Source: a virus
IMG/VR virus record: IMGVR_UViG_3300028883_000080
Coordinates: 1 to 42,109 of that record
Strand: one strand, 5' to 3'
Length of the DNA stretch: 42,109 nucleotides
Part shown: one piece after another, positions 36,062 through 42,109 of the stretch
Layout of the letters: each line of letters begins with the position of its first letter
Position numbering within the stretch: the first letter of the stretch is position 1
Made by a program: the position numbers and the translations under genes
The notes under the pieces: model-generated
Seen by the model: only the letters and a program-made list of their open reading frames with translations
The model's database searches: none
Told to the model about the DNA's origin: nothing

Positions 36062-38500
36062 CTACCCTGTCGTGTGGTTGAACCCGACCGACCATGCGTG
36101 CAACCAGTTCGCGATGTCCACGACGGCTGCGATACGAAGGTTCGGGTTGTTCGTGTTCGATGCGGTGCTGGCAAGGTTGAGTAGGTCGCCGCTGTACCCG
36201 TACACCCAATCCTGCCCGTCGCTCCGCGACACGGCCAGCGGTGCCACGTTGTCACTCTCAATCTCCAAGTACCGCCAGCGCATAGGCGGGTTGACGACAC
36301 TGCTATAGAAGCCCCTGTTGACGTCGTGCCAACTGACGCCGAAGTGAGGACCGGGGAACCAGAAGATGCCCTCCTCGATGTTCACTATTTGTTCCGCTAG
36401 CAGGTTGTCCTTCATGTCGTAGATGTGGATGCGGAGGTAGTCACCACCCGTCCCGGTCGGGCCGGGGTAGGTACACTTCAACTTGAAGTATCGGGTCTCG
36501 TGGACGATAGGGTCTGCATCATCAGCACCAAGGTCGAAGGTGATGAAGTTGTTGACCCACGGGTTGTCATGGTTGAAGTATTGACCGAAGAAGCACGACA
36601 CGAAGCTGCCATAGACTTGCGTGCTGCCCTTGGGCCTCATCATCAGAAACGCCCATCCACTGGTTCTCTCGAGCAGGTCGCTATCGCCGGTACCGTACCA
36701 GCCCATACCGAGATGTACCGCCGAGAACTCGGCGTCTTTCATATCGGTGCCGTCATCGGTGTTGTTGGCCCCGTTGCAAAGGTTCGTTACCGATGTTGGT
36801 ACGGCGGTCACCACTTGGTCCTCGTGCATCCGACTCAGGGTCCACGTGACGGTGTCCGTTTCCCACGTGTTGAGGGTTTCGCCTGTGAACCACGCGCCCT
36901 GTTTGCCGAACGAGCCGAAAGGCATGAATGGTGCCAAGGCGCCGTACATCGTACCAATAGCACCGCCCGTCGCCGTGGTCACCAAGTTCTCTGTGGTTGC
37001 CATCCTAATGCGCGTATCGTCCTCAACGACCTGCGCACATACCTGCTTCGTGACAAGTCCTGTGGGGATGGCCTGACTGATGACGATAGCACCCTTCCGG
37101 TCTGAACGAATAGACTCCTTCCCTTGTCCATAGTCCCAATCGTAGGTTGCGTCAGGGTAGCCCATAAAGGAGAAGTCCGGTAGCGTTATCAGGGTGTCAC
37201 CATTCACAGCATCGTCTTCGCTCTCAACGGTGTCCTTGATGGCGCCGGGTTCGCTGTGCCAGAAGGACCGTAGTTCGTGGTTCGCCACAACACGGCGCAT
37301 CTGGCGTATGACATCGCGTCCTGCCTTATCCAGTTCGGCTCGCGTCCAGAACTCACGCACCTTCGCTGTCTCAGACTCAGACATGAGGTAGCCGAACTCG
37401 GCGTAGATGTCGTTCTTCGGTCTGGTCCCTAACGCATACTGCGACGACACCGAGCCGTCTGCTTTGATGGTCACGGTCTCGGAGTCGACGGGTAGGTCGT
37501 ACTCGGCTCCACCCGGCACGAGTCGCAGCCGAATCTTCTTGGTCATAATGCCATACTCGAACAACCGCTGTCCGAAGTTCCCGACCGCCAACGTGGCACG
37601 GTCATCTATTGCAGACAACTCCGCTTGCCGCACGACGCCGTACTGATAAGCGTCGTCCGCACCGACCGCTTCTGGTAACTGTTCCGTCTTGAGCAGGTAC
37701 GGAGGGTTGTCGGGCTTGATGAACAGCGTGAGGTTGCCGCCGCTAATCTTCTGCTGTGGTTTGACAAGCAATCCGTTCCGGTACTGCGTAGCGTCCTGCG
37801 TCAATCGCTCGGTGAGAACGGCCGGGTTATCATCGCCCACCTCAAACGTGGCGACGATGTTGTCGCTAGGCGCCTGAAAGAATAGCCGCCCCTGCGTATC
37901 GACACCATAGACGGTACCCGCGCCAGCGACGCTTGCCGCGTACTTCACCGCATCGGTGACCTTGGTCTCAAAGAAGTCTACCTCGGCAATAGAGTATGGA
38001 TTCGAGTGTACGACCATGCCCGTAAGCGATGCGATGTCGGTGTACGGATTCACCGCGTAGATGATGTCACGTACAAGCTGCTGCACCGTCTTGTTCGCAG
38101 GCGCCCGCATCATCGGGTAGTACTGTAGGTCGCCCCATGTGCCTCGAGCGGTCACCGTGCGGGTGTGAGGGTCGGTGCCATGTCCGATGTCTGACTTGAG
38201 GATGCGGCCACGGAAGCGGGGTTCGTAGCCACCCTCTGTTCCAAAACGGGTGGAGATGACGATGTACATATTGGGCGGGCAACTGAAGTCGGCAAGGGTT
38301 TGCGTGTTCCCACAGACGAGCCTCAGTTGTGCGCTCTCAGGGCCACCAATCTTACGGGTCTTGAAGGTGATAGTCGACGCTGCTACTGCCGTGCGCGGGT
38401 CTGTGTCCTTAGTGATGGTATAGTAGGGAGTACCCCATCCATATGGTGCGGTACTGTAGAACTCCACCTTGTAGTCGACGAGGCCAGATACCTGTCCCAT
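36062..38500 (-). CDS. Tail tip / hub and receptor-binding protein
   Basis: 812 residues. The first 350 resemble the tail hub (gp27-like or Tal) domains of siphoviruses: FKTRKIGGPESAQLRLVCGN, RFRGRILKSDIGHGTD with a later VQQLVRDIIYAVNPYTDIAS, and a beta-barrel region with VTARGTWGDLQYYP. The last 250 are aromatic and beta-rich, ending in a sandwich-like domain (IAAVVDIANWLHAWSVGF) suited to binding surface sugars. It follows the tape measure and a Dit-like protein, which is the tail tip position. AGGGTGGGCC precedes the ATG. Host range is probably set here. Confidence 0.65.
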   Translation of the reverse strand: MGQVSGLVDYKVEFYSTAPYGWGTPYYTITKDTDPRTAVAASTITFKTRKIGGPESAQLRLVCGNTQTLADFSCPPNMYIVISTRFGTEGGYEPRFRGRILKSDIGHGTDPHTRTVTARGTWGDLQYYPMMRAPANKTVQQLVRDIIYAVNPYTDIASLTGMVVHSNPYSIAEVDFFETKVTDAVKYAASVAGAGTVYGVDTQGRLFFQAPSDNIVATFEVGDDNPAVLTERLTQDATQYRNGLLVKPQQKISGGNLTLFIKPDNPPYLLKTEQLPEAVGADDAYQYGVVRQAELSAIDDRATLAVGNFGQRLFEYGIMTKKIRLRLVPGGAEYDLPVDSETVTIKADGSVSSQYALGTRPKNDIYAEFGYLMSESETAKVREFWTRAELDKAGRDVIRQMRRVVANHELRSFWHSEPGAIKDTVESEDDAVNGDTLITLPDFSFMGYPDATYDWDYGQGKESIRSDRKGAIVISQAIPTGLVTKQVCAQVVEDDTRIRMATTENLVTTATGGAIGTMYGALAPFMPFGSFGKQGAWFTGETLNTWETDTVTWTLSRMHEDQVVTAVPTSVTNLCNGANNTDDGTDMKDAEFSAVHLGMGWYGTGDSDLLERTSGWAFLMMRPKGSTQVYGSFVSCFFGQYFNHDNPWVNNFITFDLGADDADPIVHETRYFKLKCTYPGPTGTGGDYLRIHIYDMKDNLLAEQIVNIEEGIFWFPGPHFGVSWHDVNRGFYSSVVNPPMRWRYLEIESDNVAPLAVSRSDGQDWVYGYSGDLLNLASTASNTNNPNLRIAAVVDIANWLHAWSVGFNHTTG

Positions 38501-38508
38501 GGCCCACC

Positions 38509-38967
38509 CTACACTGAGAGGTTTCCCACGTACGGCCGCGTCGTCATCAACAGTTCAATGACGAACGTGCAGGCGCGGTGCCGGGTTCGCGTGTCCCACA
38601 CGATGTCATAGCCGACCACGTTGTCATAGTAGTAGTACTCACCCACAACCTGCGACCCACCTACCGTCGCTTCCCCCCACTCAATCAACCACGAGCCTTC
38701 GCGGCTGACGAAGTAGTCCCACCATGTCTTCATCTGGTTCTTGAGCGCGGGGTGGGTGTCGGCATACAACCGCAGCTTCACACTCAGTCCACCCACCTCG
38801 AACTTGCCGTCGCCCGTGACTATGCCGCCATGGCGCAAAGGAACACTAGCAGTAGACAGCCGTCGGCGTGCCTTGGCACGTTCGATAACGGTGCCGACCG
38901 GAAGCTCTACCTCATTGTCCTTCGAGTTCGCACTGTCGCTGATGAAGTACTTATAGACCGTTGCCAT
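38509..38967 (-). CDS. Distal tail-like protein
   Basis: 152 residues, beta-rich and aromatic (VGEYYYYDNVVGYDIVWDT). It comes directly after the tape measure gene, where the distal tail (Dit) protein is usually encoded. GGAGGG lies 7 bases before the ATG inside the end of the tape measure gene. The assignment is by position; the sequence shows no clear Dit motif to me. Confidence 0.5.
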   Translation of the reverse strand: MATVYKYFISDSANSKDNEVELPVGTVIERAKARRRLSTASVPLRHGGIVTGDGKFEVGGLSVKLRLYADTHPALKNQMKTWWDYFVSREGSWLIEWGEATVGGSQVVGEYYYYDNVVGYDIVWDTRTRHRACTFVIELLMTTRPYVGNLSV

Positions 38968-38970
38968 GCG

Positions 38971-41187
38971 CTAGCCCTCCGCAACCGCGAATGTCTCTGC
39001 GATGCGGTCACCAATCCGCTCACCTATCTCATCGGCGTCCTGCACGCTCGTCAGTTCGGCGCGGCCAATCTGCACCGACACATCTATACGTGGACCGCCC
39101 GCCATGCCTAGCGCACCAAGATACGAATGTCCGAAGCCGCCCCGCTGTGCCGTAGGCAGGTCAACGACTATCTCTCGCCTCGGCCGTATCACGATTGGCG
39201 CTTCCGCACCCATACCCCACGGGATACCGCCGCCGTGGTACTTGATTGCCCCGCGCAGACCAGAGAGTGCGGCCTTGGTCGCAGCGTACGCCGCCAGCAT
39301 CGGTGCAATCTTCGCGAGGTTGGACGGGTCAAACAGCCCGCGCATGGTCAGGATGCCGAGGCTCTTTATCTTCTCCGCGAGAACAACCTGTAGCCCGGTG
39401 TCAATGTACATCTCCAACAGACTCACCATGCCCTTCCCGACCGCGAGAAGGGTCGCCTGCATGAACTTCTTGGTAGCAAGGAAGTGCTGTTGGAAGACGT
39501 TCGCCATCTCCTGACCAATGCCGCTCAACGAGGTCGCGAGGGACTGCGCCTGCCGCTCGGCGATGCGACCGAGTTCAGCTATCGTATCACCGCTTGCCGT
39601 CAGCTTGGACGACACGCTCTCGACCATGTCACCGTACCCTTGCCAGCTTGCCCATCCATCTCTTAGAGCCGCATTCATCGCGCTCATGCCTTCGGCCCCG
39701 CTTAGTCCGAGAGCTTTGACGCGGTCACCTATCCCTTCCAGCACCGCCTGTCGCCCTATGCCGACACGAGCGCCACCACGCATCTGTTCGCCAACCGTTC
39801 TCTGTCGACCTTCGTAGCCCTCCGTGACCTCCGCTTCGTAGTCCATAAAGCCGCCGAGACGCCGTACATCCTCCTGCAACTTCTTGTACCGCTCGAGCGC
39901 GGCGATACGGCGCAGCATAGATAGCGGCAGGGGTGGCCCAATCGCTTCATCGTACTGCGGGGCTTTCGGTGGCAGAGTGAAGCCGCCCCCCCCCCCGCCT
40001 CCACGCTCCTGCTCCATCATGGCGGCCATGTGATACGCGTCGTATAGCTTCCCGGTACCAGTATCGAACTCGTCCAAGAAGTCCATGTGTCGGTTCGCCT
40101 CGTCTGCCTTCTCAGCGAGGGTACCGAGCGCGTCGGCGATGCCGCGTATTGCCGGGGCAAAGAACTTCCCCCACCCCTGCATCGCCACCTCAAACTTGTT
40201 GTTCAACTGGTCGAGCGACCCTTGCAGTGTGTCCATCTGCTCTGCCGCCATCTGCGCGGCCTCACCCGTACCAAAGATGTCGGCTGTCAGTTCGTCGAGC
40301 TTGTCTGCGGACTGCATCAACGTCAGGATGGCCGACGCCCCACGAATCGAGAACTCCTTGAAGGACGACTGTACGTCTACCCCGGCTGTCGCGAGATTCC
40401 GCAACACATCCCCGAACGAATGGAACCTCGGGTCGATGTCGTCGATGGTCATTCCTGCTGCTGTCAGGCGGGCTATCAGTGCTTCGTTCGGCGAGAGCAG
40501 CCCCGCCAGAACACGGCGCAGCGAGGTACCAGCACGCGACCCGTCCAACCCGGCGTTGTAGAGGATGCCTAGTGCGGCAGATGTGTCCTCAATACTCAAC
40601 CCCGCGTCCTTCGCCAGCGGCCCCAAGACCGAGAACGAGTTCGCGAGCTTGTCCATCTTCGCCATCGTGCGGCCTATGGTAGCTGCGAACACGTTGACGA
40701 TACGGTTGGTCGACTGCGCTCCAAGCTGGAACATATTGAGCGTCGACACCACGGCTTGCGTGGTCTCTGACAGCCCGTACTGTGTAGCGGTCGAGAGCTT
40801 GATGACGCCGGGAAGGGTGTTCATAATCTCGGCAGTGCGCTGACCTGCCGATGCCAACTCGTACATCGCGTTCGCGGCTTCTGTCGACCCGGCGCGTGTG
40901 GTCTTGCCCATCTCTTTCGCGAGGTTAGACAGCGCACGGAACTCGCTTTTACTGGCGTGCGCAACGGAGTTCATGTTCTTCATAGCCTGCTCGAACTCCG
41001 CGTACTTCTTGACCGCCATCCCGGCGCCAACAGCGGCAACCCCGATGGCTGCCGCTGCCGCTGTACCCACGCCCGCCATCGTGGCACCGAACCGACGGGT
41101 TCTGGTTTCCATCGACGTCAGTTTGGTGAGGAACTGACCGTTCGCCATTGTGACGATGGTTCGCAGTCGAAGTGGCGCCCCTAACAT
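38971..41187 (-). CDS. Tape measure protein, TP901 type
   Basis: 738 residues, the longest tail gene. The first 370 residues match the TP901 tape measure domain: VKKYAEFEQAMKNMNSVA, then LAKEMGKTTRAGSTEAANAM, LSTATQYGLSETTQAVVSTL and IEDTSAALGILYNAGLDGSR. Later come helical and hydrophobic segments. It fixes tail length, about 110 nm if 0.15 nm per residue holds, and may help DNA cross the membrane. GAGGA lies 5 bases before the ATG. A run of 11 identical bases at 39986-39996 codes for a glycine tract in the middle. Confidence 0.85.
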   Translation of the reverse strand: MLGAPLRLRTIVTMANGQFLTKLTSMETRTRRFGATMAGVGTAAAAAIGVAAVGAGMAVKKYAEFEQAMKNMNSVAHASKSEFRALSNLAKEMGKTTRAGSTEAANAMYELASAGQRTAEIMNTLPGVIKLSTATQYGLSETTQAVVSTLNMFQLGAQSTNRIVNVFAATIGRTMAKMDKLANSFSVLGPLAKDAGLSIEDTSAALGILYNAGLDGSRAGTSLRRVLAGLLSPNEALIARLTAAGMTIDDIDPRFHSFGDVLRNLATAGVDVQSSFKEFSIRGASAILTLMQSADKLDELTADIFGTGEAAQMAAEQMDTLQGSLDQLNNKFEVAMQGWGKFFAPAIRGIADALGTLAEKADEANRHMDFLDEFDTGTGKLYDAYHMAAMMEQERGGGGGGGFTLPPKAPQYDEAIGPPLPLSMLRRIAALERYKKLQEDVRRLGGFMDYEAEVTEGYEGRQRTVGEQMRGGARVGIGRQAVLEGIGDRVKALGLSGAEGMSAMNAALRDGWASWQGYGDMVESVSSKLTASGDTIAELGRIAERQAQSLATSLSGIGQEMANVFQQHFLATKKFMQATLLAVGKGMVSLLEMYIDTGLQVVLAEKIKSLGILTMRGLFDPSNLAKIAPMLAAYAATKAALSGLRGAIKYHGGGIPWGMGAEAPIVIRPRREIVVDLPTAQRGGFGHSYLGALGMAGGPRIDVSVQIGRAELTSVQDADEIGERIGDRIAETFAVAEG
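39986..39996. repeat. Homopolymer run of 11 C (G in the coding strand)
   Basis: Eleven C on the plus strand, within a glycine tract of the tape measure gene. Such runs slip in replication and also cause sequencing and assembly errors; a change of one base would shift the frame. Confidence 0.85.
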
Positions 41188-41197
41188 CGGCTTCCTC

Positions 41198-41614
41198 TCA
41201 GTCTATGGCGACGACATCCGTTACGTCTGGCGGGGCATCAGGCTCATCATCTTCGTCTGGCGGGAAGGTACCGTAGACTTGGAAGTGTTCATACTCGACG
41301 ATGCCGCCCGAGAACCCAATCCCCACGCTGATGGCATGGTGCCACCCTTCGTACTTACGTAACGCCAACTCCGCGTTCAACCCCACCCGTATCGCAGGCA
41401 CATCGAGGTCATCATACGTGGGTGGCCGTCCTATCACCCTCCAAAGGAATCGTTGCCACCACCTTGTCGGGCGCGTCGCGGCAGTCAGTCCGTAGTGGCG
41501 AGTGACGAGTCCTCGGACCCGTCCCGCGACTGCGCGTCCGTACGCTTCTCGTCGCCAGCGGTGAGTTCTGCATCCTGCATCGCTGGCATAACCGTATACA
41601 GGAGCGTAAGGGAT
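41198..41614 (-). CDS. Tail chaperone extension (gpGT part), read by -1 frameshift
   Basis: This frame is open from a TGA near 41693 to 41198, so it overlaps the chaperone gene by about 200 bases in the -1 frame. It has no good start of its own; the GTG at 41437 lies directly against the purine-rich run. Reading upstream of that GTG, the frame continues (RHYGLTAATRP, then RWWQRFLWRVIG), so the region is coding before it. This is the lambda G/GT layout, in which a small share of ribosomes slips back one base and makes a longer chaperone. The fusion would be about 275 residues. Confidence 0.7.
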   Translation of the reverse strand: MPYAPVYGYASDAGCRTHRWRREAYGRAVAGRVRGLVTRHYGLTAATRPTRWWQRFLWRVIGRPPTYDDLDVPAIRVGLNAELALRKYEGWHHAISVGIGFSGGIVEYEHFQVYGTFPPDEDDEPDAPPDVTDVVAID

Positions 41615-42024
41615 TCCCCCAAGTACTCGATGACCTCCCCAACCTTGATAGCAGTGGTGACGATGGTCTTCACATCCTGCGGCATCAGGTGTTCATGCGT
41701 CCACTCGAACTCCTGCCCGATAGCGGCGGCTGCGAGCTTGTACATGAGACTGCCGCGACCCACCACCTCTGCTATCGCCCGATTCCCGTTCGCCATCCAT
41801 TCGGCGCTGATATGGTCTTTGGCGAGTTGTAGAGCGTCCTCGTGACCGATGTCGGGGTGTTCGCTCTTGATGTCTGCCAGCACCTCATCGAGCGGTTGAC
41901 TGATGGCCGCCACCATGACCTGCGACAACCCTTCCGTGATGAGGTCGCAGAACTTCCCTGTCGGGCGTATGTCGACCTTCCCGAGTATCGGGAGGTCAAT
42001 CGTGGGTACGGTCCTCGATTGCAT
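41485..42024 (-). CDS. Tail assembly chaperone (gpG-like)
   Basis: 179 residues, acidic at the C-terminus, with HEDALQLAKDHISAEW and a helical MYKLAAAAIGQEFEW in the middle. It lies between the tail tube region and the tape measure gene, where chaperones that coat the tape measure are encoded. The ATG at 42024 has AAGGAGG 6 bases before it; an upstream frame start at 42042 is poorer. Near the end of the gene the -1 frame is open, and the frame-shift site candidate lies at 41614-41620. Its first 24 codons are also present at 1-72. Confidence 0.7.
   Translation of the reverse strand: MQSRTVPTIDLPILGKVDIRPTGKFCDLITEGLSQVMVAAISQPLDEVLADIKSEHPDIGHEDALQLAKDHISAEWMANGNRAIAEVVGRGSLMYKLAAAAIGQEFEWTHEHLMPQDVKTIVTTAIKVGEVIEYLGESLTLLYTVMPAMQDAELTAGDEKRTDAQSRDGSEDSSLATTD
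41614..41620 (-). promoter_or_regulatory. Candidate -1 frameshift site GGGGGAA
   Basis: In the chaperone frame the site reads TTG GGG GAA, so the run GGGGGAA allows the P-site tRNA to move back onto another GGG codon. It lies in the part where both frames are open. It is not the textbook X-XXY-YYZ heptamer, since the second codon would mispair at one base. Confidence 0.5.
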
Positions 42025-42109
42025 TGACGTCCTCCTTCTCACCGGGCTTGACCTCCGCGTCTATCAGCGTGTGGCCTGCCCTACGCCGCGCCTTGGCCTC
42101 TACACGGAA
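41953..42109. repeat. Terminal direct repeat, right copy
   Basis: Matches 1-157 except for G at 41983 against T at 31. It holds the start of the chaperone gene and, from 41996, the last part of the gene annotated at 44-577, which runs off the window end here. Confidence 0.9.

Overview
The window is an essentially complete, circularly closing genome of a tailed phage of about 41.95 kb (unique length). Bases 1-157 recur at 41953-42109 with one mismatch, and two genes read straight through the join. Every gene I can support lies on the minus strand, so 'upstream' means higher coordinates below. The base composition is GC-rich and genes are packed, often with ATGA, GTGA or TAATG overlaps. The host cannot be named. 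The signal peptides, a lipoprotein and the Mu-like head genes suggest a Gram-negative host, which is an inference. I see no integrase, repressor of the CI type, tRNA, CRISPR array, DNA polymerase, helicase or primase.

Layout in the direction of transcription. (1) 34.0-33.5 kb is the control region: a weak promoter, an intrinsic terminator that closes the lysis operon, and a strong sigma70-type promoter (33865-33893). (2) 33.5-26.2 kb is the early region: many small genes, an ArdC-like protein with a zinc-metallopeptidase motif, an ERF-family annealing protein, a RusA-like resolvase and a PD-(D/E)XK-like nuclease. It also holds a ribbon-helix-helix regulator with its own promoter and a near-perfect operator palindrome (29.6 kb), and a DnaA-box-rich candidate origin (27.0-27.2 kb). 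(3) 26-18.2 kb is an accessory stretch rich in exported proteins (signal peptides, a lipoprotein, tiny membrane peptides), two soluble glycosyltransferases (GT2 and GT4 types), a duplicated gene pair, and a short QueD-like N-terminus joined to a zinc-binding tail. (4) 18.2-7 kb is packaging and head: TerS, TerL, a portal-MuF fusion, a membrane GT87-like glycosyltransferase, a protease/scaffold, a decoration-like protein, the major capsid protein and a Mu gp36-like adaptor. (5) 7-0 kb, continuing through the join to 36 kb, holds two secreted proteins (one a 965-residue beta-helix protein), a Mu gpG-like protein, a LamG-like/tail-terminator fusion, the tail tube, frameshifting tail chaperones, the tape measure, and the tail tip. 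(6) 36-34 kb is lysis: an XhlA-like protein, an amidase, a holin candidate and a permuted NlpC/P60-like protein.

The tail module (TP901-type tape measure, no sheath gene) indicates a siphovirus with a Mu-like head. Notable points are the number of phage-encoded exported proteins alongside three different glycosyltransferases, a start-associated GGGAGGGTC cassette before at least six early genes, and a promoter-hairpin-terminator unit that could make an RNA of about 70 nt.
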